Below, piece by piece: positions 15,108-23,590 of a stretch of 64,000 nt of DNA (position 1 is the stretch's first letter; every line of letters starts with the position of its first letter). The translations under genes were made by a program, and so were the position numbers. Source of the stretch: JBMDXB01 sp048594975 (lineage in GTDB: Bacteria > Acidobacteriota > Vicinamibacteria > Vicinamibacterales > 2-12-FULL-66-21); NCBI GenBank assembly GCA_048594975.1, contig JBMDXQ010000090.1:186001-250000 (forward strand), written 5' to 3'. Under the pieces are notes generated by a model. It made no database searches and was not told where the DNA came from. It saw only the letters and a list, made by a program, of their open reading frames with translations.

Positions 15108-17120
15108 ATGCGCACGCTTCCGCTCGCGCTCGCCCTCCTGGTCGCCGCCTCCACCAGCGCCGCGCAGGAGTTCCGGGTTCCCACCTTCGACCAGGTCATC
15201 GAGCTGAAGCGGCCCGGTGGCGTGGCGATCTCGCCGGACGGCCAGCGCGTCGCGTTCACCGTCAACGAGACCAACTGGGAGGACAACGCGTTCGAGACGG
15301 AGATTTTCCTGGCTGCTCCGGGCGCGACGCCCTTGCAGCTGACGCGTGCGAAGAAGTCGAGCATGTCGCCCGCCTGGTCGCCGCACGGGGCGTGGCTGGC
15401 CTTCGTCTCGGACCGGAGCGACAAGCGGCAGCTGTACCTGATCCGGGCGGACGGTGGCGAGGCGCGGCCGCTGACGAACGTGGAGGAGGGCGTAGGTGCA
15501 TTCGCCTGGTCGCCCGACGGGAAGTCGATTGCCTTCACGATGACCGAACCGAAGACGGAGGCGCAGAAGGAGCGCGACAAGAAGTACGGCGAGTTCGAGA
15601 TGGTCGACCAGGACTACCGGATGACGCACCTGCACGTCACCACAGTGGAGCCCGCGGCGAGCGAGCCGGCCAAGCCGCGGCGGCTGACAGCGGGCGCCTT
15701 CACCGTTGGCAGTTTCACGTGGTCGCCCGACGGCCGGTTCATCGCGTTCGACCACCGGCCCGATCCGAACATCGCGAACTCCGGGATGGCCGACATCTCG
15801 ATCGTGACGGTGGCGGACGGATCGGTACGCGCGCTCGTGACGCAGGACGGGCCGGACACGCGCCCGGTGTGGGCGCCCGACGGAACGCGGATCGCCTTCA
15901 GCTCGGCGATGGCAAACCCGTCCTTCTACTACTCGAACAACCGCATCGCAGTCGTGCCGACTGGCGGCGGCGCGATCCGTGTGCTGGCGGCCGAGTTCGA
16001 CGAGCAGCCACAGATCATCGACTGGTCGCCCTCAGGCATCCTCTTCGGCGGGCTCGACAAGATCAGCTCGCGGCTGTACCGGATCGATCCCGCGTCCGGC
16101 CGGTTCGCGGCGTTGACGCCGGCGACGGGGGCGTCTGCGGGCGGCTTCAGTTTCAGCCGCGACTACTCCACCGTCGCGTTCACGAGCGGGGACGGCAGCA
16201 ACTTCCCCGAGGTCTACCTCGCGCCGGCTGCCGCGATGACCAGCCCGAAGAAGCTGACGTCGTTCGGCGATCAGATCGCGGGATGGAAGGTCGGGACCCG
16301 CGAGATGATCTCGTGGAAGAGCACGGACGGCACGCTCATCGAGGGCGTGCTGCACAAGCCGGCCGACTTCCAGCCGGGCCGGAAGTACCCGCTCCTCGTC
16401 ATCGTCCACGGCGGGCCCACGGGGATCTCGCGCCCTTCGCGCGTGGCCGGCGGCGTGTATCCCATCGAGCAGTGGCTCGGGAAGGGCGCGCTGATCCTCG
16501 AGCCGAACTACCGCGGCAGCGCGGGCTACGGTGAGAAGTTCCGTTCGCTGAACGTCCGCAATCTCGGCGTCGGCGATGCCTGGGACGTGCTGTCGGGTGT
16601 CGACGCCCTCGTCGCGCAGGGGCTGGCCGACAAGGACCGGCTGGGCGTCATGGGCTGGAGCCAGGGCGGGTACATCTCGGCCTTCCTCGCCACGCACGAG
16701 CGGCAGGTGTTCAAGGCGATCTCCGTCGGCGCCGGCATCTCGAACTGGATGACTTACTACGTCAACACCGACATCCATCCGTTCACCCGCCAGTACTTGA
16801 AGGCGACGCCGTGGGACGACCCGGCGATCTACGCGAAGACCTCGCCGATGACCTATATCAAGCAGGCGAAGACGCCCACGCTCATCCAGCACGGCGAGTT
16901 CGACGCGCGCGTGCCCACGCCGAACGCGTACGAGTTGTACCAGGGTCTGCAGGACGTCGGCGTCCCGGTGAAGCTGATCATCTACAAGGGCTTCGGCCAC
17001 GGCCTGAACAAGCCGAAAGCGCAGCGCGCCTCGATGGAACACAACTGGGAGTGGTTCGACAGGTACATCTGGGGTGCATCGGGCGCAAAGACCACCGACT
17101 CGAGCGGCCGGCAGGAGTAA
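15108..17120 (+). CDS. Secreted S9-family prolyl oligopeptidase-like peptidase
   Basis: 670 residues. Signal peptide MRTLPLALALLVAASTSAAQ; GAGGAGA-type ribosome-binding site just before the ATG. Propeller motifs WSPDGRFIAF and WSPDGKSIAF precede the hydrolase domain with Ser 518 (GWSQGGY), Asp about 599 (HGEFDARVP) and His about 631 (GFGHG). It is related to the 12.5-14.9 kb peptidase but not a close copy, and is transcribed divergently from it. Probably digests oligopeptides in the periplasm. It is followed 118 bp on by secreted amidohydrolases, some of which act on dipeptides in related bacteria; the functional link is inference. Confidence 0.88.
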   Translation: MRTLPLALALLVAASTSAAQEFRVPTFDQVIELKRPGGVAISPDGQRVAFTVNETNWEDNAFETEIFLAAPGATPLQLTRAKKSSMSPAWSPHGAWLAFVSDRSDKRQLYLIRADGGEARPLTNVEEGVGAFAWSPDGKSIAFTMTEPKTEAQKERDKKYGEFEMVDQDYRMTHLHVTTVEPAASEPAKPRRLTAGAFTVGSFTWSPDGRFIAFDHRPDPNIANSGMADISIVTVADGSVRALVTQDGPDTRPVWAPDGTRIAFSSAMANPSFYYSNNRIAVVPTGGGAIRVLAAEFDEQPQIIDWSPSGILFGGLDKISSRLYRIDPASGRFAALTPATGASAGGFSFSRDYSTVAFTSGDGSNFPEVYLAPAAAMTSPKKLTSFGDQIAGWKVGTREMISWKSTDGTLIEGVLHKPADFQPGRKYPLLVIVHGGPTGISRPSRVAGGVYPIEQWLGKGALILEPNYRGSAGYGEKFRSLNVRNLGVGDAWDVLSGVDALVAQGLADKDRLGVMGWSQGGYISAFLATHERQVFKAISVGAGISNWMTYYVNTDIHPFTRQYLKATPWDDPAIYAKTSPMTYIKQAKTPTLIQHGEFDARVPTPNAYELYQGLQDVGVPVKLIIYKGFGHGLNKPKAQRASMEHNWEWFDRYIWGASGAKTTDSSGRQE

Positions 17121-17238
17121 GGCGCCGAGGCGGGGGGCCGACGACCGCTGGCGTGGCTCTTTGCGCGGGCCGCGGCGATTCTGCTAGATTGCTCGTCTTT
17201 TCCCGGGCCCTGAGCTCCCCTGTCCCGAGGCGTCTGCA

Positions 17239-20037
17239 ATGGAGGTCGTCGTGACACGCCGGCACCTGTCCCTTCTCATCCTGATCTTCGCGGCGGCGCT
17301 GTTCCTGCTGCCCTTCGCCACGACGCCGATCTCGGGCCAGGCGACCTCGACCCGCACCGGGCAAGCGCCGCGGCCGGGCGTGATCGCGCTCAGGGGCGGA
17401 ACGATCGTCACGGTCACGAACGGCACGATCCGCAGCGGCACGGTGCTGATGCACGACGGGAAGATCGCTGCGGTTGGCGAGAACGTCAGCATTCCGGCGG
17501 ATGCCGAAGTCATCGACGTCGCCGGGCGGTTCGTCTCGCCCGGGATCATCGACGCGCATTCGCACATCGCCGCCGACGCGATCAACGAGGGTGGGACGAC
17601 GGTCAGCTCGATGACCGGCATCGAGGACGTGCTCGACCCCACCGACGTGAACATCTACCGCGACCTCGCCGGCGGCCTGACCGTCGCCAACGTGCTGCAC
17701 GGCAGCGCCAACCCGATCGGCGGGAAGAACGCGGTCATCAAGCTGCGCTGGGGCAAGCGGCGCGCCGAGGAGCTCCTCTTCGAGGGCGCGATGCCCGGGA
17801 TCAAGTTCGCGCTCGGGGAGAACCCGAAGGACATCACGCTCGGCCAGCGCACCACCCCGGTGCGCTACCCGATGACCCGCGCCGGGGTCGAGTTCGTGAT
17901 CCGCGACGCCTTCACGCGCGCGAAGGCGTACCGGAAGGCGTGGCAGGACTACGAGAAGCTGAAGGCGACCGACAAGGACGCGCTGCCGCCGGCGCGCGAC
18001 CTGCAGCTCGAGCCGCTCGTCGAGATCCTCGAGGGCAGACGGCTGGTGCACGCCCACTGCTATCGCGCCGACGAAATCCTGATGCTGATCCGGCTCGCCG
18101 AGGAACTGGGCTTCAGGATCGCCACCTTCCAGCACGTGCTCGAGGGCTACAAGGTCGCGAAGGAGATTGCCGCGCACGGCGCCGGCGCATCGACCTTCTC
18201 CGACTGGTGGGGCTACAAAATCGAAGCCGTCGACGCCGTCCCGTACAACGCCGCGATCATGGTGCGCAAGGGCGTCCTCGTGTCGATCAACTCCGACAGC
18301 GCCGAGCACGCGCGCCGGCTCAACACCGAGGCGGCGAAATCGGTCAAGTGGGGCAGCCTGAGCGACGACGAGGCGCTGGCGCTGGTGACGATCAACCCCG
18401 CGAAGCAGCTGCGCATCGACAACCGCGTCGGTTCCCTCGAACCCGGCAAGGACGCCGACGTCGTCGTCTGGACGCACCACCCCCTCAGCTCGTACGCCAT
18501 CGTCGATCGCACCTATATCGATGGAACGCTCTACTACGACCGCAGCGCGGAGGACCGGCGACTCACGCAGCTGAAGGAGGAAAAGAGCCGCCTCGCCTCG
18601 GCCGAACGCTCCGAGCGGCGGCCTCCGACGGGGACGGACCAGGAGGGAGCTGGCGCTGTCAGTTCCTCGGATTCCCGGGGTTCCTCGGGTTCCGTGGGTT
18701 GGTCGGGCTCCACGGAACCCCGGAACGGCGGAACCGCGGAACCTCTGAGCCTCCCCCGTCAGCAACCCCGGAACGGCGGAACCTCGGAATCCCGGAACCA
18801 GGCCGGAACACCCGCCCCCGTCTGGGCAGTCACGAACGCCACCCTCCATCCGATGACCGGCCCCGCGATCGAAAAGGGCACCATCATCATCAACGGCTCG
18901 ACGATCCAGGCGGTCGGCGCGAGCGTGCAGGTGCCGGCCGGCGCGAAGGTCGTCGATGCGGCTGGCGCGCACGTCTATCCGGGCTTCATCAACGCGAGGA
19001 CGACGATCGGCATCGGCGAGCCCGGGGTGCGCGGCTACGACGACGTCAGCGAGATGCTCGACGTCAGCCCGTACCTGCGTACGCGCGTCACCTATCACTC
19101 CGAAAGCGAAGCGATCCCCGTCGCCCGCGCCAACGGGATTACCACCGTCGCGGTCGTGCCGTCGGGCGGCACGTTCAGCGGTGAGATCCCGGTGATGAAC
19201 CTCGACGGCTGGACGTGGGAAGAGGCGACGCTCGCGCCCAACGCCGGCCTTACCTTCAACTTCCCGGTCATCGGCGGCGAGGGCCGCGGCGGGCGCGGCG
19301 GCGGCGGACGCGGGCGCGGCGGCGAGCAGCCGCCGGACCGGACCTACGACGATCTGAAGCGCGAGCGCGATCGGCGGCTCGACGAGATCGTGCGCCTGTT
19401 CGACCGCGCCCGGGCGTACGCGAAGGCGGGCACGAACCGGACCACCGACTGGACGCTCGAGGCGCTCGCGCCGGTGGTCGAGGGCCGGCGGCCGCTGTTC
19501 GTGAACGCCAGCCGCGAAGAGGACATCCGCGACGCGGTCGCCTTCGCCGACCGCGCGAAGGTGCGCATCGTGCTCAGCGGCGGGGCGGAGGCGGCGTACG
19601 TCGCACCGCTCCTGAAGGAGAAGAACATCCCCGTCGTCCTGGGGAGCGTGCTGACGACGCCGTCGCGCGAGGATGCGTTCCACGCCGACAGCTACCAGCT
19701 CGCCGGGCGGCTGGTGAAGGCCGGCATCACGATCGCGTTCTCGACCGGCGACAACACCAACGTGCGGCTGCTCCCGTATCACGCCGCGATGTCGGTGGCC
19801 TGGGGCCTCGATCGGACGGAGGCGCTCAAGGCCCTCACGATCAACGCCGCGCAGATCCTCGGCGTGGCGGACCGCCTGGGCAGCCTCGACGCCGGAAAGG
19901 ACGCCAACTTCTTCATCGCCAAGGGTGACCCGCTCGAGGTGCGCACGCAAGTGACCCACGTCGTCATCACCGGCAGGGACGTCGGGACCGACAGCAAGCA
20001 CGAGGCGCTCTATCGGAAGTACATCGCTCGCCCGTAG
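17239..20037 (+). CDS. Secreted two-domain amidohydrolase-superfamily protein
   Basis: 932 residues. Start is ATG 17239 or GTG 17251; the latter has GGAGGT four bases upstream and leads straight into the signal peptide (HLSLLILIFAAALFLLPF). The first amidohydrolase domain (about 45-455) keeps the metal site: DAHSHI, later HAHCYRADE, FQHVLEGY and an Asp in INSDSAEH. The second domain (about 530-930) has YPGFINARTTIG where HxH should be, so it probably lacks metal. A 50-residue Ser/Gly/Pro/Arg-rich linker between them is encoded by a GGTTCC/GGAACC repeat. Imidazolonepropionase/prolidase-like fold; substrate unknown. Confidence 0.85.
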   Translation: MEVVVTRRHLSLLILIFAAALFLLPFATTPISGQATSTRTGQAPRPGVIALRGGTIVTVTNGTIRSGTVLMHDGKIAAVGENVSIPADAEVIDVAGRFVSPGIIDAHSHIAADAINEGGTTVSSMTGIEDVLDPTDVNIYRDLAGGLTVANVLHGSANPIGGKNAVIKLRWGKRRAEELLFEGAMPGIKFALGENPKDITLGQRTTPVRYPMTRAGVEFVIRDAFTRAKAYRKAWQDYEKLKATDKDALPPARDLQLEPLVEILEGRRLVHAHCYRADEILMLIRLAEELGFRIATFQHVLEGYKVAKEIAAHGAGASTFSDWWGYKIEAVDAVPYNAAIMVRKGVLVSINSDSAEHARRLNTEAAKSVKWGSLSDDEALALVTINPAKQLRIDNRVGSLEPGKDADVVVWTHHPLSSYAIVDRTYIDGTLYYDRSAEDRRLTQLKEEKSRLASAERSERRPPTGTDQEGAGAVSSSDSRGSSGSVGWSGSTEPRNGGTAEPLSLPRQQPRNGGTSESRNQAGTPAPVWAVTNATLHPMTGPAIEKGTIIINGSTIQAVGASVQVPAGAKVVDAAGAHVYPGFINARTTIGIGEPGVRGYDDVSEMLDVSPYLRTRVTYHSESEAIPVARANGITTVAVVPSGGTFSGEIPVMNLDGWTWEEATLAPNAGLTFNFPVIGGEGRGGRGGGGRGRGGEQPPDRTYDDLKRERDRRLDEIVRLFDRARAYAKAGTNRTTDWTLEALAPVVEGRRPLFVNASREEDIRDAVAFADRAKVRIVLSGGAEAAYVAPLLKEKNIPVVLGSVLTTPSREDAFHADSYQLAGRLVKAGITIAFSTGDNTNVRLLPYHAAMSVAWGLDRTEALKALTINAAQILGVADRLGSLDAGKDANFFIAKGDPLEVRTQVTHVVITGRDVGTDSKHEALYRKYIARP
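18661..18812. repeat. GGTTCC/GGAACC repeat inside the amidohydrolase gene
   Basis: Direct units (GTTCC, GGGTTCC, GGGTTGG) in the first 50 bp, then inverted units (GGAACC, GGAACGGCGGAACC twice, GGAATCC, GGAACC). The tract is in frame and encodes the domain linker. It is the same family as the intergenic tracts at 14941, 32925 and 57836. Confidence 0.75.
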
Positions 20038-20167
20038 CTCGCCCGCCTCCGCGTGCCGCCACCGATGCAGGCGGCAGGGTACGGCGAGGCGGGCGGCGTT
20101 CGGGGCTCGGGGCTCCGACGTCGCGGCTGGCAGCTGGACGCCGGCAACTGGCAATCGGGAGTTCGTC

Positions 20168-21529
20168 ATGAGCAAACGCGTGTGGTTCGGAGCGTGGCTC
20201 ATCACCGCGGCGGTGACGGTCACGTTCGGGGTGCGCGCCGACGCGCCGCACGTCTACGCGATCACCGGGGCACGGCTGATCACGGCGGCCGGGGCGCCGG
20301 TGGCCTCCGGGACGATCGTGATCCGCGACGGCCTGATCGAGGCGGTCGGCGCCGGCGTCCAGGCTCCCCCCGGCGCGGTCGGGATCGACGGCGCAGGCCT
20401 CGCGGTCTACCCCGGCCTGATCGACATGGGGACGAGCGCGGGCCTCGACCTGAACACGCCAGCTCCACCGGCGAGCTTCCGCACGACCGAGGACGCGGAA
20501 CGCTTCCGGCGCCACGCCATCCTGCGGGCGGACCTCGAGGCGGCGGACCACGTGCGGCCCGACGCGCCCGAACTGACGCGGCTGGCATCCGCCGGCGTGA
20601 CCTCGGTGCTCGCCACCCCAGCCGGCGGCGTTGTCAAAGGCCGCAGCGCACTGGTCAACGTCGCGGCCCCGCCCGACGAGCCGCAGGTCGGCGCCCTCGC
20701 CGATCCGCGCCGCGGCCTGCAGGTCGTCCGGACGCCGGTCGCGCTGCATGTCGACTTCGGGGGACGCGGCGGCGGCGGCGGGTATCCCGCCTCGCTCATG
20801 GGATCGATCGCGTTCGTGCGCCAGGCACTGCTCGATGCGCAGCATCAGCAGCTGTCGCGGCAGCGCTCCGAGCGGCTGAAAGCCGGCGCGCGGCCGCTGC
20901 ACGATCCCGCGCTGGAGGCCCTGCAGCCGGCGCTCGCCGGCAGGATGCCGGTGGCGTTCGAGGCGGGCGAGGCGCGCGAGATCCTGCGGGCGCTGCGCAT
21001 GGCGCGGGAGTTCAAGCTCGATCCCGTGATCACCGGCGGCGCGGAGGCCGACCGGGTCGCCGCTGATCTCAAGGCGCAGAACGCGCGCGTCATCTACAGC
21101 CTCAACTACCCTCAGCGCTCGCGCCTGCTGGCGCCGGACGCCGACGAACCGGTGCGCGTGCTGCGCGCCCGCGCGCAGGCGCCGCGAGTCCCGGCGGCGC
21201 TGGACAAGGCGGGCGTCACCTTCGCGTTCGCATCGTCGGGCCTGCGCGAGCCGCGCGACTTCCTGCGCAACGCCGCACGCGCCGTGAGGGAAGGCCTGCC
21301 CTTCGATAGCGCCGTGCGTGCCCTGACAATCGACGCCGCCCGGATCGCCGGTGCCGCCGATCGCCTGGGTTCGCTGGAGAAAGGCAAGATCGCCAACTTG
21401 ATCGTCGTCGAGGGCGACCTGTTCGACGAGAAGATGCGCCTCCGCCACGTCTTCGTGGACGGCCACCCCGTCGCGATCGAGGAGCCACCGGCCCGCGGCC
21501 GCGGCCGCTCGGGAACCGGCGGGCAGTAA
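20168..21529 (+). CDS. Secreted amidohydrolase-like protein lacking metal ligands
   Basis: 453 residues; signal peptide MSKRVWFGAWLITAAVTVTFG, cut near VRADA. It has the composite amidohydrolase layout (GTIVIRDGLIEAVGAGV small beta-sandwich, then the barrel, closing with GAADRLGSLEKGKIANLIVVEGD). The site that normally reads DxHxH is YPGLIDMGTSAGL, so the N-terminal metal ligands are missing. It resembles the second half of the upstream 932-residue protein and probably forms a partner or pseudoenzyme with it. It follows that gene by 130 bp on the same strand. Confidence 0.8.
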   Translation: MSKRVWFGAWLITAAVTVTFGVRADAPHVYAITGARLITAAGAPVASGTIVIRDGLIEAVGAGVQAPPGAVGIDGAGLAVYPGLIDMGTSAGLDLNTPAPPASFRTTEDAERFRRHAILRADLEAADHVRPDAPELTRLASAGVTSVLATPAGGVVKGRSALVNVAAPPDEPQVGALADPRRGLQVVRTPVALHVDFGGRGGGGGYPASLMGSIAFVRQALLDAQHQQLSRQRSERLKAGARPLHDPALEALQPALAGRMPVAFEAGEAREILRALRMAREFKLDPVITGGAEADRVAADLKAQNARVIYSLNYPQRSRLLAPDADEPVRVLRARAQAPRVPAALDKAGVTFAFASSGLREPRDFLRNAARAVREGLPFDSAVRALTIDAARIAGAADRLGSLEKGKIANLIVVEGDLFDEKMRLRHVFVDGHPVAIEEPPARGRGRSGTGGQ

Positions 21530-21673
21530 AAGACCGGGCCAGGCTCGAGCAAACGGCGCCACCCCATCCGCGTTCCCGTCGCGCAGGCCTGAGCCTCTCG
21601 GGCGTCACCGCTCCCGCGCCCGCCGGACTCGGACGGACCTTTCGACGACCGGCGTGTTCTCCCCATCGATTGT

Positions 21674-21692
21674 CTTGTGGACGTCCGACAAG
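21674..21692. promoter_or_regulatory. Near-perfect palindrome upstream of the broken padR
   Basis: CTTGTGGACGTCCGACAAG. Restoring one base after CTTGT would make a perfect 20-bp palindrome. It lies 47 bp before the padR-like start, where a dimeric regulator could bind. Operator role is inferred. Confidence 0.4.
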
Positions 21693-21738
21693 GGAACCAC
21701 CTAGTCCTGTCGAGCGTCTACAGGGGAGGTCTCCACCG

Positions 21739-22075
21739 ATGGCGAAGACGGCGAAGAGCGACCTGCTGCAGGGCACCCTCGACCTGCTGATCCTCAAGAC
21801 CCTGGCGCTCGGGCCACAGCACGGATGGGGATCTCCCAGCGGATCCAGCAGATGTCCCGAGACGTCCTCCAGGTAGACCAGGGCTCGCTGTACCCCGGAC
21901 TGCACCGGCTCGAGGAGCAGGGGTGGATCGGCGCCGAGTGGGCGTTTCCGAAACGAACCGGCAGGCGAGGTTCTACCGGCTGACGCGGGCGGGCCGCCGT
22001 CAGCTGGAGGTCGAAGCCGCGAACTGGGCGCGGTTGATCGCCGCCGTCGGACGGATCCTCGACGCGACCTCGTAG
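21739..22075 (+). pseudogene. PadR-family regulator, two frameshifts
   Basis: Starts with a strong ribosome-binding site (AGGGGAGGT) and MAKTAKSDLLQGTLDLLILK, the typical N-terminus of acidobacterial PadR regulators. The frame breaks near 21828 (ATGGGGATC; one G too few for HGWGISQRIQQ) and again near 21930 (GAGTGGGCG; one G too few for EWGVSETNRQARFYRLT). If both are corrected the protein is a normal PadR of about 112 residues ending RILDATS. PadR proteins repress adjacent genes, here the ruined ADOP permease 15 bp downstream. Sequencing error is possible but the partner gene is also decayed. Confidence 0.75.
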
Positions 22076-22090
22076 GCACGGGGGGGCCAC

Positions 22091-22646
22091 ATGATCAGCA
22101 GATCATGTCGCCGCATCCGCACGTTCAGCGGGAGCAGCCGCGTCCGCGACGAGATCGCGCGAGAGATCGCGTGTCACGTCGAGATGGAAGCGGAGATGCG
22201 CGCGCGGCGCGGAATGTCGCCGGAGGACGCGCGCCGCAGCGCGCTGCGCGACTTCGGCGGCGTCACCCGCTATCGCGAGGAGGTCCACGACGCCCGGGGC
22301 CTCACCGCCAGCGACGCGCTCGCGCAGGACGTCCGCTTCGCTTGGCGCACGTTTCGCCGCTGGCCCGGCTACGCCGCCGGGACCATCGTCACGCTGGCGC
22401 TCGGCATCGGCGCCAACACGGCCATCTTCAGCGTGGACAACGACCCGGGTCTTCACGAGCGCCGATCGCCAGGAGGCGCCCGCCCGTGCCGTCATCCACG
22501 AGACGATGGCGCGGCTGTGGGGGACGGATCCGCCGGTCTACGCGGCGGTCGGGATCCTGTTCGTCTGTGCGGCGGCGGCGGGCGTGCCTCGGTCCGGCCC
22601 GACGCGCGACCTCGGTCGATCTGCTCAGGCGCTGAAGACGGAGTGA
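22091..22646 (+). pseudogene. ADOP-type permease, collapsed remnant
   Basis: The first about 115 residues match an ADOP start: RVRDEIAREIACHVEME helix domain, then VRFAWRTFRRWPGYAAG and TLALGIGANTAIFSV of the first membrane segment. Just after, near 22440, the sequence jumps to a middle fragment (FTSADRQEAPARAVIHETMA) and near 22535 to the C-terminal piece (VYAAVGILFVCAAAA, PARRATSVDLLR). A last frameshift (AGGCGCTG) precedes ALKTE and the stop. A normal ADOP is about 800-890 residues, so roughly 2 kb is missing in two deletions. Confidence 0.75.
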
Positions 22647-22726
22647 AGAGGTGGTGGTAAGTGGCGCCCGGAGATGCCTCCGGTCGTCCAATCTGCCGTT
22701 CTCCATCTACCAGCCGGGCTTTTCGT

Positions 22727-23242
22727 TCAACCACCGGGGCCGCGGCGCAGTCGTTTGATCAACTGGATCTGCCCGGCGTGGTAAACGTCGTGGGCGGCGA
22801 TGCCCGCGACCAGCTCGAACACCGTCGTCGATCCGCCGGGCGCCGGTCGAACGAGATCCTCCGGCGACAGGGCTCCGACCGCGGCACACAACTGTGCATG
22901 CATGCGGTCGAGCAGCGCAACGTCCTCTCTCCACAGCCGGGCGTCAGCCGCTTTCGAGCGCTCGAACCAGTTCGACCCTCTGAGCGGAAACGAGCCGCGG
23001 CGTTTGCTTGTGAGCCGGCGGTGCACCGCGTATTTCCAGTAGGCGGCGTGCACGACGATCTCCCAGGCGTTGTGTCGCCCGGGCGCCGGCCGCCACGCCG
23101 CCTCCTCCGGCGGCATACCGCGGATCGACCCGCGAAGGTTGGTCCCATGCCAAGACCGGCGATCGTAGGCACGCTCGATCGCCTCGACGAGCCGGCCGAT
23201 CTCCGAATGGCGAATCGTGCCGCGGCTGGGACGTGCAGGCAT
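22727..23242 (-). CDS. DinB-family putative metalloenzyme
   Basis: 171 residues from ATG 23242 (MPARPSRGTIRHSEIG); an upstream extension to 23494 is open but unlike the family. DinB/YfiT four-helix bundle with the three metal-binding His in HNAWEIVVHAAYWK and HDVYHAGQIQLI. Members are thiol-dependent S-transferases or of unknown function, cytoplasmic. The gene lies between decayed and frameshifted permease genes, on the opposite strand, and is itself intact. Confidence 0.75.
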   Translation of the reverse strand: MPARPSRGTIRHSEIGRLVEAIERAYDRRSWHGTNLRGSIRGMPPEEAAWRPAPGRHNAWEIVVHAAYWKYAVHRRLTSKRRGSFPLRGSNWFERSKAADARLWREDVALLDRMHAQLCAAVGALSPEDLVRPAPGGSTTVFELVAGIAAHDVYHAGQIQLIKRLRRGPGG

Positions 23243-23281
23243 GGCGGAAGCTCCGGACACTATCACGAGCGCGGGCGGTGC

Positions 23282-23381
23282 GCCCGGCGGTGTCACGTGT
23301 CGGCGACGCGTGTGGCTTCCGGCCGACTCGTGGGGGTTCCGCCTTAGGCGGAAGGCCGGGCGGGCTGACACCGGAAGCCAC
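23282..23381. repeat. Nested inverted-repeat element
   Basis: Three nested arms: CGGTGTCA/TGACACCG (23288-23295 with 23366-23373), GTGGCTTCCGG/CCGGAAGCCAC (23312-23322 with 23371-23381) and an inner TTCCGCCT-T-AGGCGGAA (23337-23353). The first two compete for the same right-hand bases. The rest of the 348-bp gap between the DinB and permease genes shows no coding signal. Confidence 0.5.
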
Positions 23382-23590
23382 GAAACGAGCAACGCCAAAG
23401 GGCTGCCAGAACCGTCGCAGGAGTGGGACAGCCGTGACCGCGACCGGACACCGGCCAGTGCCGACATTCGGGGCACGGCTTGTACAAATGCCATAGAACG
23501 AGGATCTTACCGGTGCGGCGGGAGCTGGCAGGGCGCTGGCTTTGCCGGTGCGCACAGTCCACGCGCTGCGCGAGGACTGTAGAGGCGCCG

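Noticed and set aside
16978..20223. Very long open frame (over 1000 codons) on the minus strand
   Set aside because: Antisense to the S9 peptidase 3' end and the amidohydrolase genes, which have signal peptides and family motifs. The minus frame is Arg/Asp/Val-rich and without motifs, as expected for a GC-rich third-position shadow.
22647..22726. Short plus-strand frame containing YQPGFSFNHRG
   Set aside because: Too short, no start signal, and adjacent to decayed sequence; no family could be named.
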